Shown in pieces: positions 8,521-16,753 of a stretch of 64,000 bases of DNA (position 1 is the first letter of the stretch; every line of letters starts with the position of its first letter). The notes beneath the pieces were generated by a model. It had not been told where the DNA came from, ran no database searches, and saw only the letters and a program-made list of their open reading frames with translations. Where the stretch lies: assembly GCA_035547515.1 (NCBI GenBank), contig DASZUS010000008.1, forward strand, positions 1-64,000. The letters run 5' to 3'. The translations under genes and the position numbers were made by a program. This DNA is from DASZTV01 sp035547515 (GTDB lineage Bacteria; Actinomycetota; Actinomycetes; JAFAQI01).

Positions 8521-9418
8521 CGGACTGCCCGGTTCCCTCGACCTGGATCCGGTTGACGCCCAGCATCCGCTGGCGTCGGACGCGTCGGGCGGCGCTGACG
8601 ATGCCGAGATCGCCGAGGACGGCTTCGAGGGTCGGGGTCAGCACCAAGACGTCCGGACCGTCACTGTGTTCTACCTCCGCAGCGGTGTAGCCGCGACGCT
8701 GTGAGTCGCCCGGCCAGTAGACGCTCTTCCACCCAGCCGTGTCGCGGTTCCCGCCGTACTCGGGAACTGAGTACATGCCCTCGATCGAGTTGGTGAAGAT
8801 CATGTCTCGCACGTCCCCGAGCTTCATGAGGGCCTGGTCCTGCGCCGACTGGCTCGCCTTGCTGAAGTCCCCGCCGGCTGCCGCGTCCAGCTGCTTGACC
8901 GCTGACCGGTACTGCTTTTGCAGGTGGCGGATGCGCCTGCGCCACGCCCACTCCTGGCGAGGCACCGGAGGAACGAACTCCTTCATGTAGTTCTCGTGGT
9001 CGCCCCACCCGGCAAGATGCCGGTTGCTCCACGGGCCTCCCGCAAAGATCTTCGGGACCCGGAAGCTGAACGCCGCGAGCATCGTGTCGATGTAGTAGAC
9101 GACGCCGGCCTCGCTCGCCCCGGGAGAGTTGTAGAGCTTCTCGACCGGGTCGTCGTCGGGGCCCGGGATCAGGCGCGCGGCAGCTGCCTTGATGACCGCA
9201 CCCTCGTGCTCGGTGAAGAACCGGAAGCGTTTCGGTGCCGCCTTGTCAGGGGTGTCCGGCGTGCTGCTCCTGGACCGCTCGCCGCGCAGCACCGTCGGCC
9301 CGAGGGTGAGCAGCGGCGCGGCGCCGATAGCACCGACCACCTGTCGACGCGATGGCTTCAGCGGACCGGGCACTGACTGATCCGGCGCTGGGTGATCCGG
9401 CACTGGCTGCTCGGGCAC
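8513..9418 (-). CDS. gluconate 2-dehydrogenase subunit 3-type small subunit, Tat signal
   Basis: A 301-residue protein of the family that partners GMC flavoproteins. After a proline-rich leader it has a twin-arginine segment (PSRRQVVGAIGAAPLL, about 22-37), which fits Tat export. The domain body includes FFTEHEGAVIKAAAARLIPG, typical of this family. It is the first gene of the operon. The start is a GTG at 9418 with a strong ribosome binding site (GGAAGGAG) 8 nt upstream, directly after the CTGACA/TGTCAG palindrome. It should escort or anchor the oxidoreductase encoded by the next gene. Confidence 0.85.
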   Translation of the reverse strand: MPEQPVPDHPAPDQSVPGPLKPSRRQVVGAIGAAPLLTLGPTVLRGERSRSSTPDTPDKAAPKRFRFFTEHEGAVIKAAAARLIPGPDDDPVEKLYNSPGASEAGVVYYIDTMLAAFSFRVPKIFAGGPWSNRHLAGWGDHENYMKEFVPPVPRQEWAWRRRIRHLQKQYRSAVKQLDAAAGGDFSKASQSAQDQALMKLGDVRDMIFTNSIEGMYSVPEYGGNRDTAGWKSVYWPGDSQRRGYTAAEVEHSDGPDVLVLTPTLEAVLGDLGIVSAARRVRRQRMLGVNRIQVEGTGQSDA

Positions 9419-9430
9419 TGGGCTCCTTCC

Positions 9431-9446
9431 CTGACACGGATGTCAG
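9431..9446. promoter_or_regulatory. candidate repressor operator (palindrome) before the catabolic operon
   Basis: CTGACACGGATGTCAG: perfect 6-bp arms around a 4-nt spacer. It lies between the likely -10 box (9458-9463, minus strand) and the ribosome binding site of the first operon gene, where a bound repressor would block early elongation or initiation. Near-identical sites are at 10602-10617 and 19507-19520. The operon-encoded TetR protein is the most likely ligand (inference). Confidence 0.7.
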
Positions 9447-9457
9447 CAACGGAGCGA

Positions 9458-9487
9458 ATCGTACGGTGCGGCGAACGCCGAGTCGAC
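9458..9487 (-). promoter_or_regulatory. candidate promoter of the catabolic operon
   Basis: Reading the minus strand, GTCGAC (9487-9482) and TACGAT (9463-9458) are separated by 18 nt and fit actinobacterial housekeeping -35/-10 boxes. The expected start of transcription falls just before the palindrome at 9446-9431. Confidence 0.45.
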
Positions 9488-9491
9488 GTAC

Positions 9492-10556
9492 CTAGCGGTT
9501 GCGCCAGAACAGGAACACGGTGATGGCCTGCAGGCTTGCATAGCGAGTGCGCGCGGAGACCGGGCGGCGAGCCGCGCCGAGCGCCGCCTCGGCGGCCCCC
9601 TTGACCGGGGCCAGCTTGGCCTCGAGCTCCTTGACGGCTTCGTGCGCGGACAGCATCGCCTCGTGCGCGAGCCGCGCCGGGTGGTTGCGTCCCAGCACGA
9701 GCTCGGAGCGGCACAGCACCCAGGTGCCGGCGACCATCACCGCGCCGCCGATGCACTCGAAGGTGAGCGCCGCGGTGGAGGCGTTGAGGTGCTCGCTGAG
9801 CGCGACGACACCGATCAGCATGCCGACGACCGGCTCGCCCACGGCGATGGTCGGAAGCCCGGCCGTGAGGGGGCCGGCCTTGTACGCCGACTGCATGAGC
9901 GCGATCGAGTAGAAGCCGGCGACGATCTGGACCCACATCTCCCACGTCAGCGTCTGGGAGAAGTAGCCGTGGGCGGACATCTCGTGCAGCGTGTAGTGGG
10001 TCAGCGCGTCCTGCAGGCCGGACAGGATGCCCGAGGCCGCGCCGATCAGCGCAGCCCGTGGCGCCGCCGCGGTGGCCCGCTTGCCGACCGAGACGCAGAA
10101 CAGCGCGGCACCCCACGCGGCGAGGGTCACCAGCAGCCACTCGCTTTGCGGCATCGAGGGCTTGCCGACGCTCGGCGAGCCGACGCCGAGCAGCAGAGCG
10201 AGACCGAGGCAGACCGCGAGCGCACCCGCCCAGTCGCGCCGGGTCAGCCTCTCCCGGCGCCACGCCGCGGACAGCGGAAGTGCGAACAGCAGCGAGGTGC
10301 ACAGGATCGGCTCGACGACGGCCAGGCTGCCGCACGCGAGAGCTGCCGCCTGCAGGCCGCTGCCGATGAACATCACGATCACGCCGCACACCCAGATGCG
10401 GTGCCGGACCAGCTCCAAGATCAGCTTCTTGGACGACAGGAACAGCCGGTCCGGCGCCTCGTGGGCCTCGTGGTACTGCAGGACGTAGCCCGCGGCGTAG
10501 CACAGCGCCGTCGCGAACGACAGCGCTATGGCGAGGAGACCGAGCGGCGTGAACAT
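9492..10556 (-). CDS. multi-spanning DMT-like membrane transporter
   Basis: An integral membrane protein with about ten hydrophobic helices, resembling the EamA/DMT superfamily (paired five-helix halves). The first helix begins with LGLLAIALSFATALCYAAGYV. It ends in a basic cytoplasmic tail rich in Ala, Glu and Lys. The frame is open to an ATG at 10601, which abuts the palindrome 10602-10617. I prefer the ATG at 10556 (354 residues) because the first helix follows at once and a start at 10601 would leave no room for a leader. The substrate is unknown. Sharing the operator with the catabolic operon suggests transport of a related compound or metabolite. Confidence 0.75.
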   Translation of the reverse strand: MFTPLGLLAIALSFATALCYAAGYVLQYHEAHEAPDRLFLSSKKLILELVRHRIWVCGVIVMFIGSGLQAAALACGSLAVVEPILCTSLLFALPLSAAWRRERLTRRDWAGALAVCLGLALLLGVGSPSVGKPSMPQSEWLLVTLAAWGAALFCVSVGKRATAAAPRAALIGAASGILSGLQDALTHYTLHEMSAHGYFSQTLTWEMWVQIVAGFYSIALMQSAYKAGPLTAGLPTIAVGEPVVGMLIGVVALSEHLNASTAALTFECIGGAVMVAGTWVLCRSELVLGRNHPARLAHEAMLSAHEAVKELEAKLAPVKGAAEAALGAARRPVSARTRYASLQAITVFLFWRNR

Positions 10557-10601
10557 GAGATGTCCAGCGTAGGTACCCAAAGGCGATGTGTCGCTACCCA
10601 T

Positions 10602-10617
10602 CTGACACGAATGTCAG
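10602..10617. promoter_or_regulatory. second copy of the CTGACA-N4-TGTCAG operator
   Basis: CTGACACGAATGTCAG: the same perfect 6-bp arms and 4-nt spacer as at 9431, with two spacer bases changed. It stands directly upstream of the minus-strand transporter gene and in the gap to the convergent-facing 2',3'-cyclic phosphodiesterase gene. It links the transporter to the catabolic operon. Confidence 0.7.
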
Positions 10618-10654
10618 GTTTGTGGACTGTGTCCCGCGACGAAACGGCGCCGGA

Positions 10655-11206
10655 TCAGCCCAGTGGCAGCTCCTCGAGGGTCTCGTGGCGAACCCGCGCG
10701 CCGAGGTGGCTGCGGACCAGGCGCAGTGTGGTCGCGACCCACGGCTGCCCGGCGTACGGCGGGAGCGCCTCGAGGGTCGGCCGCAGGTCGATGGTGCCGT
10801 GACGAGGACGCCCGATCGTCAGGTGCGGGCGGTACTTGCGGGTCTCGATGTCCAGCCCCGCGCGCCGTCCCGCGGCCGAACACCGGTCGGCGAGGTGGCT
10901 GAGCTCGGTGAGGTCGCCCTCGACACCGAGCCACAGGACCTTCGCCCGCACCGGGTCGCCGGGAAAGGAGCCGACCCCGCCGAGCTGCAGCGCCAGCGGC
11001 GTGGACCGCTCGGCGGCGCGGCGGAGCCGGTCGACCAGCTCCGCGACGGTGCCGCCCGGGGTCTCACCGTAGAAGCACAGCGTCAGGTGCCACTGCTCAC
11101 TGGGCACCAGGCGCAGGTCGGTCGCCGCGAGTCGGGAGAGCGTGAGCCACTCGAGGAGCCGGTCGCGCTCGGCTTCCGGTGGATCGATCGCAGCAAACAA
11201 CCTCAT
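10655..11206 (-). CDS. thpR: RNA 2',3'-cyclic phosphodiesterase (2H family, ThpR-like)
   Basis: A 183-residue 2H phosphoesterase. The two diagnostic HxTx motifs are HLTL at 40-43 and HLTI at 128-131. The N terminus MRLFAAIDPP is typical of the bacterial 2'-5' RNA ligase/ThpR group, which opens 2',3'-cyclic phosphates on RNA. The frame is open to 11338, but the family begins at the ATG at 11206, preceded by GAGG. A start three codons earlier is also possible. It is divergent from the ceramidase-like gene, with a gap of about 55 bp. Confidence 0.85.
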   Translation of the reverse strand: MRLFAAIDPPEAERDRLLEWLTLSRLAATDLRLVPSEQWHLTLCFYGETPGGTVAELVDRLRRAAERSTPLALQLGGVGSFPGDPVRAKVLWLGVEGDLTELSHLADRCSAAGRRAGLDIETRKYRPHLTIGRPRHGTIDLRPTLEALPPYAGQPWVATTLRLVRSHLGARVRHETLEELPLG

Positions 11207-11262
11207 CCCGAACATCCTCGCCCGGCGGAGGGGGTGGCCGATCGGCGGCGAAGTCCCCTCGC

Positions 11263-13074
11263 GTGAGAGTGCCGGTTGCGGTGGTCGCTGCGATGGCGGT
11301 TGGCGGTGCGTGGCTCGCGGCTGTGCCTGCTGCAGCATTGGGGACCGGTCGCGCAGGCTCGGCCAGGGTGCAGCCGGTCTTCCAGGTGGGCGCGGCAGTG
11401 GTCGGGATCGACCCGAAGGTGACGGTGTACTCCGGCGGGTTCGGCGTGAGCCCCCCGATCAAGCCCGGCAGGGTGATCGGGCCGCCGCTGTCGGTCCGTG
11501 CGATGTACATCAGCAACGGCACGACGGCCGTCGAGCTTGCGCTGGTGGATGCTCAGGCTGAGTTCGCGGCCTACCAAGAGGGTCCGCAGTACGGCATCAC
11601 TGCCGCGAGGACTGCCGCAGCCCGGGAGATCGATGCCGCGGGCAGCGGTCCGCCAATCAGCGCCGGCAACATCATCATCCAGGCCACGCACAGCCACTCG
11701 GCGCCGACGCTCGAGGGTCTCTGGGGTCCGGTCCCGAGGGCCTATCTCGCGGCGGTCACGAAGGCCGAGACCAAGGCGCTCGTCGAGGCGGCAGCCGCGG
11801 CGAAGCCGGCGTACCTCGAGTTCGGCACCGCGAACGCGTCCGCACTCGATCTCGTCACGGCATCGCAGTACGACGCGTTTGCCGGCTGGGCGGACGACCC
11901 GCTGCTCACGGTGCTGCGGGCGGTGAGCCCGGCGACCGGCACGACGATCGCAACCTACGTCACCGTGCCCGCGCACCCGGACATCGTGGATGGTGCGCGG
12001 ATCCGCCACCTGACAACGGACTACCCGGGACTGGTGCACGCCGCGCTGCAGCGCCAGCTCGGCGGGATCGCGATCGTCGGGCCGGGGACGCTGGGCCGCG
12101 AGGAGACGCCGGTGCAGGCGACCGGCATCGCCGAGGATCACGTCTTCGCCGCGAACGTGCTGAACCTCGTGGACCTCGCGCTCGACCGCGCCCGGCCGGT
12201 GATGAGCAGCCAGCTTCGCGCCGCACAGCGAATGGTCCAGATTCCGGGCACCGGTGCGCTGCTGCTCGCCCTGGTCGGCGCCGACAACCTGCCGGACCCG
12301 CAGAAGCAGCAGATCGAGAACGTGCTGGGGCAGTATCCGGTCGACCGCGCGGACACCCCGCCGTACCAGTCGGGCCTCGTGGTCGGGACGTGGGTCACCG
12401 CGCTGCGGGTCGGCGGCCTCGCCTACCTGTCGATGCCGGGTGAGCCGTTCCCGGAGGTGCGGCACATGCTGCAGCGCGCTGCTCCGGGGGCGACCGTCAT
12501 CGCGCTGTCGAAGGGACAGGACGACCTGGGCTACTTCTACCCGGCGTACGTGACCCCGTTCACCGAGATCTACCCGTCGGACACCTTCACCAACTCGGCC
12601 TCGGCCGTCACCGGTGACGTCGTCGTCGCCGGTCAGGAGCAGAACCTCGCGGCGCTCGGTTTCGCCACTAGGCCGCACGTGATCGACCCGGTGAGCACGC
12701 AGCCGCTGCAGGCGCTGGCGCCCGGACTGCAGGTGGTCGGCGGCCCGTTCGTCACCGACGCGGGTCCCGACGGCGAGGCCCGGGTGCGGATGATCGCGAC
12801 CTACTCGCCGCCTGACCTGCCGGAGGCGACGACGGCCGACGGGTTGCCCGTGGGCAGCGTCGACATCAAGGAGAACCCGACCGGCAAGGTGCACTGGAGC
12901 TTCGGCGCGGTCACCGGCTACCACGACTTCTCCGGGTCGGACCTGAAGCCGTACATCGTCACGCACCGGTTCGGCGTCGGTGTCCATCACGTGACCGCTC
13001 GCATTCTCGATGCGGAAGGCCAGCCGGTGACGACGTCGTTCACTGTCCGGGTCTCCCCGCCGCAACGCCGCTGA
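11263..13074 (+). CDS. secreted neutral/alkaline ceramidase-like protein
   Basis: About 603 residues with an N-terminal hydrophobic signal (VPVAVVAAMAVGGAWLAAVPAAAL). The body matches the neutral ceramidase pattern: GAAVVGIDP near the start, and THSHSAP, the zinc-binding His motif of that family, near residue 150. A C-terminal Ig-like part is rich in beta strands (VHHVTARILDAEGQPVTTSFTV). The family hydrolyses the amide of ceramide or related lipids outside the cell. The length is short of typical ceramidases (about 650-700). The start is uncertain: I chose the GTG at 11263 just before the hydrophobic stretch; an ATG at 11293 is an alternative. Confidence 0.75.
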   Translation: MRVPVAVVAAMAVGGAWLAAVPAAALGTGRAGSARVQPVFQVGAAVVGIDPKVTVYSGGFGVSPPIKPGRVIGPPLSVRAMYISNGTTAVELALVDAQAEFAAYQEGPQYGITAARTAAAREIDAAGSGPPISAGNIIIQATHSHSAPTLEGLWGPVPRAYLAAVTKAETKALVEAAAAAKPAYLEFGTANASALDLVTASQYDAFAGWADDPLLTVLRAVSPATGTTIATYVTVPAHPDIVDGARIRHLTTDYPGLVHAALQRQLGGIAIVGPGTLGREETPVQATGIAEDHVFAANVLNLVDLALDRARPVMSSQLRAAQRMVQIPGTGALLLALVGADNLPDPQKQQIENVLGQYPVDRADTPPYQSGLVVGTWVTALRVGGLAYLSMPGEPFPEVRHMLQRAAPGATVIALSKGQDDLGYFYPAYVTPFTEIYPSDTFTNSASAVTGDVVVAGQEQNLAALGFATRPHVIDPVSTQPLQALAPGLQVVGGPFVTDAGPDGEARVRMIATYSPPDLPEATTADGLPVGSVDIKENPTGKVHWSFGAVTGYHDFSGSDLKPYIVTHRFGVGVHHVTARILDAEGQPVTTSFTVRVSPPQRR

Positions 13075-13089
13075 TAGGCTTTGCGGGAC

Positions 13090-13166
13090 GCGCCGCTAGC
13101 TCAGTTGGTTAGAGCAGCTGACTCTTAATCAGCGGGTCCGGGGTTCGAGTCCCTGGCGGCGCACCA
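13090..13166 (+). tRNA. tRNA-Lys (anticodon CTT)
   Basis: The cloverleaf can be folded by eye. The acceptor stem GCGCCGC pairs with GCGGCGC, the D-arm is GCTC...GAGC, and the anticodon stem GCTGA/TCAGC encloses the loop CTCTTAA with anticodon CTT. The T-arm loop is TTCGAGT, and CCA is encoded at the 3' end (13164-13166). No integrase or duplicated 3' end is nearby, so it shows no sign of being used as an attachment site. Confidence 0.97.
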
Positions 13167-13194
13167 CCAGATCTCTCGCGCGGACGTCGGTCGG

Positions 13195-14490
13195 TCAGAG
13201 GACCGCGGCGCGACCCGGCAGCAGCGGGAACGAGCGGTCCGTGCGCGACGGCATGATGTAGTTCGCGCGCCGCCGGACCTTGATGAACGCGTTGATGCCG
13301 TTGTTCCTGGTCGCGGTGACCTTCTTGTTGATGTTGTGCGCGCCGTTGGCGTTCATGGCGTTGCGGGTGACGACGAAGTCCTCGATGTCGCGCTGTACGG
13401 CGACGAAGTGCAGGCCGGCGTAGCCGCCGTCCGTCGTGTTGAAGTCGCGGCGGATGATCAGCGGGCTGCCGTGCTTGCGCGCCTGCGCGGTCGCCTGCGA
13501 GTGACCGACCATGCCGTACTTGTGGATCGCCGTGACCATCTGCTTCGTGTCCGCGCTGGTGTCGGTCTTGTCCTCGATGATGCGCTGCTCGGCGGCGGCA
13601 TCGGTCTCCGGTGAGTACATCAGCGCCCGACGGTCCTGCTCGGAGAGCTTGCGATACCAGTCGCCCAGGGTCTCGCGCATGTAGCTGACGTGCATCGTGG
13701 TGCCGCCTGCGAACGGGCCTTTCTCGATCGTGACGGCGTCCTCGGTGGCCTGGTTCTTGCGCAGCCCGGACTTGAAGCCCATGAACAACGGCGACCCCGC
13801 GGGCACCGGCCGGTCGGCCGGGATGCCCTTGACGTCCTGCCGGCGAGCAGGGATGCCGACGCCGGTGAAGCCGGTACGGGTCTCCCGCCAGGTGAGGGCC
13901 GGCTTCAGCGAGAGCGAGCCGCTGACCCCCGGCAGCTTGTGGCCGCGGACCAGCGCCCGCTCGATCTGTGTCAGCCGGTGGTCGTCGTCGCAGGCGAGGT
14001 GGATGCACACGTCGTAGTGGTCGATCTCGGGGTGCTCGAAGGTCGACAGCTGGGTCGCCTCGGGAATCGGCGAGTGGACCCCGAGCAGCCGGAAGTAGCT
14101 CGGCCCCCAGCTGACCGTGAAGAGCAGCCCCGTGTGACCCCAGTGAAAGTGGCGTTCCAGCGTCCGCAGTCGCGACTCGAGCAACCGGGCGTGGGCGGTG
14201 GTCGGGATGCCGCGTACGTCGAAGAAGAGCAACCGGTCGTACTTGGGCGCGGTGCCGTTGCCGTACGCGTCCTTGGCGGTGAAGTCGCCCCAGGCGTGCT
14301 GGCGGTGAGGCAGGCCGTCGGGCTGGCCGCCCAGCGGCACCATCTTCGGTCGAGCGCTCGCAAAGGCGCGCGTGGTTCCCCGGCCGACAGCCATCCCGGC
14401 CGCAGCCAGGGCAGACGCTCCGGCAACGAATCGCCGACGCGTCAGATCTCGGCCTACCGCCCCCGAGTTGTCCTGCATCGGCGGAAACAT
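13195..14490 (-). CDS. Tat-exported DyP-type peroxidase-like protein
   Basis: About 431 residues. A twin-arginine signal (LTRRRFVAGASALAAAGMAVG) lies at about 16-36. The C-terminal part matches the DyP/EfeB fold: GMVGHSQ with the candidate proximal haem His, then IIRRDFNTTDGGYAGLHFVAVQRDIEDFV. The segment MGFKSGLRKN aligns with the DyP GxxDG motif but has Ser where the catalytic Asp should be, so classical peroxidase chemistry is doubtful. It may be haem-binding or belong to a divergent DyP subfamily. The start is either the ATG at 14490 or at 14478; neither has a clear ribosome binding site. The divergent neighbour starts 64 bp away. Confidence 0.72.
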   Translation of the reverse strand: MFPPMQDNSGAVGRDLTRRRFVAGASALAAAGMAVGRGTTRAFASARPKMVPLGGQPDGLPHRQHAWGDFTAKDAYGNGTAPKYDRLLFFDVRGIPTTAHARLLESRLRTLERHFHWGHTGLLFTVSWGPSYFRLLGVHSPIPEATQLSTFEHPEIDHYDVCIHLACDDDHRLTQIERALVRGHKLPGVSGSLSLKPALTWRETRTGFTGVGIPARRQDVKGIPADRPVPAGSPLFMGFKSGLRKNQATEDAVTIEKGPFAGGTTMHVSYMRETLGDWYRKLSEQDRRALMYSPETDAAAEQRIIEDKTDTSADTKQMVTAIHKYGMVGHSQATAQARKHGSPLIIRRDFNTTDGGYAGLHFVAVQRDIEDFVVTRNAMNANGAHNINKKVTATRNNGINAFIKVRRRANYIMPSRTDRSFPLLPGRAAVL

Positions 14491-14554
14491 ACACGAACTG
14501 TTAACCCTCGGTACGCTGCCGCCGAGCACGAAGTCGACGGCGTGGGAGGCGGTC

Positions 14555-15046
14555 ATGAAAGGCACAGCTGCTGGCGGGGGACCGCGTCGGCGGTTCGCCG
14601 TCGTACCGGTAGTGGCAGCGTTGCTCGGGCTCGGGACCAGCGCCGCGTTCGGCGCCACCGCTGGCAAAGCGGCGGCGCAGGTCAAGCCGACGGTAAGCGT
14701 CGCGAAGACCTACGTGGGACCGCTGCTCGTCGACAAGACCGGCTACACCGTCTACATGTTCATGCGCGACAAGCCAAACAAGGACATCTGCCGCACGATC
14801 AAAGGCTGCGAGCGGGACTGGCCTGCGGTGACCACCGTCGGCAAGCCGGTCGTCGGGCCCGGAGTGAAGCGGTCGCTACTCGGCACCATTCCGTACCAGG
14901 GCAAGGTGCGCGAGCTGACCTACAACGGCCACCCGCTGCACACCTACCGCTTCGACACCGGCCCGCGCTCGGTGATCAACATCGGCAACCGCCAGTTCCA
15001 CGGCGCCTGGTACGCGCTCAACGCCAATGGCCGAGTGGTCAAGTAG
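14555..15046 (+). CDS. secreted-repeat (PF03640-like) protein
   Basis: A 163-residue secreted protein. A basic start and hydrophobic stretch (RRRFAVVPVVAALLGLGTSAAFG) form the signal peptide. Two copies of the secreted-repeat motif follow: LLVDKTGYTVYMFMRDKP with CERDWPAV, and LTYNGHPLHTYRFDTG with FHGAWYALNANG. Proteins of this family are common in actinobacterial envelopes; their role is unknown. A good ribosome binding site (GGGAGGCGG) precedes the ATG at 14555. The next gene begins 52 bp downstream on the same strand. Confidence 0.85.
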   Translation: MKGTAAGGGPRRRFAVVPVVAALLGLGTSAAFGATAGKAAAQVKPTVSVAKTYVGPLLVDKTGYTVYMFMRDKPNKDICRTIKGCERDWPAVTTVGKPVVGPGVKRSLLGTIPYQGKVRELTYNGHPLHTYRFDTGPRSVINIGNRQFHGAWYALNANGRVVK

Positions 15047-15098
15047 TCGCGATCGTCGTGAGGCCCGAAGCGGCCGCCGCGGCGGAGGGGAGAGCATT

Positions 15099-16721
15099 GT
15101 GCAAGCGCGTCTGGTGAGGCTTCTGTGTCTTGCGCCGGTGGTCTGCTGCGCGCTCGCCTTCGGCCTCAGCGGTTCGGCGAGTGCGGGCAGCGCGGGAGCT
15201 TCGACGCTCAGCGTCTCCCAGGGCAGGAGCCCCGCGGGCAGGGTGCTGCGGGTGGGCACCTACCACCACATCAAGGGCCAGTACTCGACGATCCAGGCGG
15301 CAGTCGACGACGCCCGGCCGGGCGACTGGATCCTGGTCGCGCCGGGCGACTACAAGACCACTTCGAGCCGGGCACCCGCCGCGAGCCCTGACATCCCGTC
15401 CGGCGTCTTGGTAACGACGCCCGACATCACGATCCGGGGGATGAACCGCAACACCGTCGTCGTGGACGGGACGAAGCCCGGGTATCCGAAGTGCAGCAGC
15501 AAACCCGCCGCGCAGAACCACGGCCCCAAGGGCGAGGGCCTCGACGGCATCGTCGCCTACCAAGCGGACAACGTGAACGTCGAGAACCTCACCGCGTGCA
15601 ACTTCCTGAGCGGCCCGGGTGGCGACACCGGCAACGAGATCTGGTGGGACGGCCTCAACAGCAAGAACCAGATCCACGGCTGGGGGTTCCTCGCGACGTA
15701 CCTGTCGACCACCTCGACGTTCTACAACGGCACCCAGGACGCCGCGGAGTACGGCGTGTTCTCGAGCGCGTGGCAGGGCGGCCTGTTCGCCCACGACTAC
15801 GCGAGCAACTTCGACGACGCCGGCTTCTACATCGGCGCCTGCCTGCAGCTGTGCACGCAGATCATCCGGGACAGCCGGTCGGAGTTCAACGCGCTCGGCT
15901 ACTCCGGCAGCAACTCCGGCGGCACGATGCTCATCGAGCACAACCGGTTCGACCACAACGAGGACGGGTTCGACACCAACAGCCAGAACGGCGACAACCC
16001 TCCGCCGCAGAACGGCGCCTGCCCCAAGGGCATCAAGCCGCCGATCAAGGGCGCTCCGACCTGCTGGGTGCTCTACCAGAACGTGTTCGCCAACAACAAC
16101 AACCCCAACGTGCCGAAGTCCGGTCTCGCGTCGCAGGGGCCGGTAGGCACCGGAGCGTCGTTCTCCGGCGCCCGCAACGACACGGTGATGGACAACAAGT
16201 TCATCAACAACGGGTCGTGGGGGACGATCGTCGTGCCGTTCCCGGACAGCGGCGGCCCGTGCACCGGCGGCACCCCCAACTTCCTGCTGACCGGCCCGGG
16301 CAGCTGCCTCTACGACGAGTACGGCGACGCGCTGATCGACAACACCTACACCCACAACGGCTTCTTCGGGAACCCGACGAACGGCGACTTCGACCAGCTC
16401 AACATGGAGAACAACGAGCCGACCGACTGCTACCACGGCAACGTCGACACCGGCGGAGCGCTGAGCGGGGATGCCGCCATGCTGCAGTCGCGCTACCCGT
16501 CCTGCACCGGCAAGGACGTGCCCGCGAACCTCAACGCGCTGTTCCTGGACGAGGCCTTGTGCAACACCCAGGTCGCGCTGGTGGCGGGCGTGAGCGTCCC
16601 GTGCCTGCCCACGGACCACTACCCCCGGCTGACCCACGTCGTCATGCACCCGCTGCCCAAGCAGCCGACGATGCCGGACCCGTGCAAGGGCGTCCCGGCG
16701 AATCCATGGTGTCGACCCTGA
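15099..16721 (+). CDS. secreted right-handed parallel beta-helix protein
   Basis: A 540-residue exported protein. The signal is VRLLCLAPVVCCALAFGLSGSASAG. The domain starts with YSTIQAAVDDARPGDWILVAPGDYK, the usual opening of parallel beta-helix (pectate-lyase-like) proteins. Repeated rungs rich in Asn follow (SEFNALGYSGSNSGG, HNRFDHNEDGFDTNSQN). Several Cys pairs are present. Members bind or cleave polysaccharides, but no catalytic residues can be assigned here. I start at the GTG at 15099, which has a strong GGAGGGGAGAG site, rather than an ATG at 15027 that overlaps the previous gene. The stop codon lies inside the palindrome before the aldolase gene. Confidence 0.83.
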   Translation: MQARLVRLLCLAPVVCCALAFGLSGSASAGSAGASTLSVSQGRSPAGRVLRVGTYHHIKGQYSTIQAAVDDARPGDWILVAPGDYKTTSSRAPAASPDIPSGVLVTTPDITIRGMNRNTVVVDGTKPGYPKCSSKPAAQNHGPKGEGLDGIVAYQADNVNVENLTACNFLSGPGGDTGNEIWWDGLNSKNQIHGWGFLATYLSTTSTFYNGTQDAAEYGVFSSAWQGGLFAHDYASNFDDAGFYIGACLQLCTQIIRDSRSEFNALGYSGSNSGGTMLIEHNRFDHNEDGFDTNSQNGDNPPPQNGACPKGIKPPIKGAPTCWVLYQNVFANNNNPNVPKSGLASQGPVGTGASFSGARNDTVMDNKFINNGSWGTIVVPFPDSGGPCTGGTPNFLLTGPGSCLYDEYGDALIDNTYTHNGFFGNPTNGDFDQLNMENNEPTDCYHGNVDTGGALSGDAAMLQSRYPSCTGKDVPANLNALFLDEALCNTQVALVAGVSVPCLPTDHYPRLTHVVMHPLPKQPTMPDPCKGVPANPWCRP

Positions 16722-16747
16722 CGCGCGCGTCAGCGAACCGGTAGCGT
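16718..16747 (+). promoter_or_regulatory. palindromic operator overlapping a leaderless promoter
   Basis: CTGACGCGCGCGTCAG (16718-16733) is a perfect 16-bp palindrome. Its left end, CTGACG, can serve as a -35 box. After 18 nt comes TAGCGT (16742-16747), and the aldolase ATG follows 6 nt later, the spacing of leaderless actinobacterial promoters. It differs from the TGACA/TGTCA sites at 9431, 10602 and 19507 by G/C in place of A/T at one position in each arm, so the same or a related repressor may bind. Confidence 0.55.
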
Positions 16748-16753
16748 CCTCGC

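Noticed and set aside
13090..13166. tRNA-Lys as a possible integration site
   Set aside because: No integrase gene, no duplicated 3' end and no change in gene content on either side.
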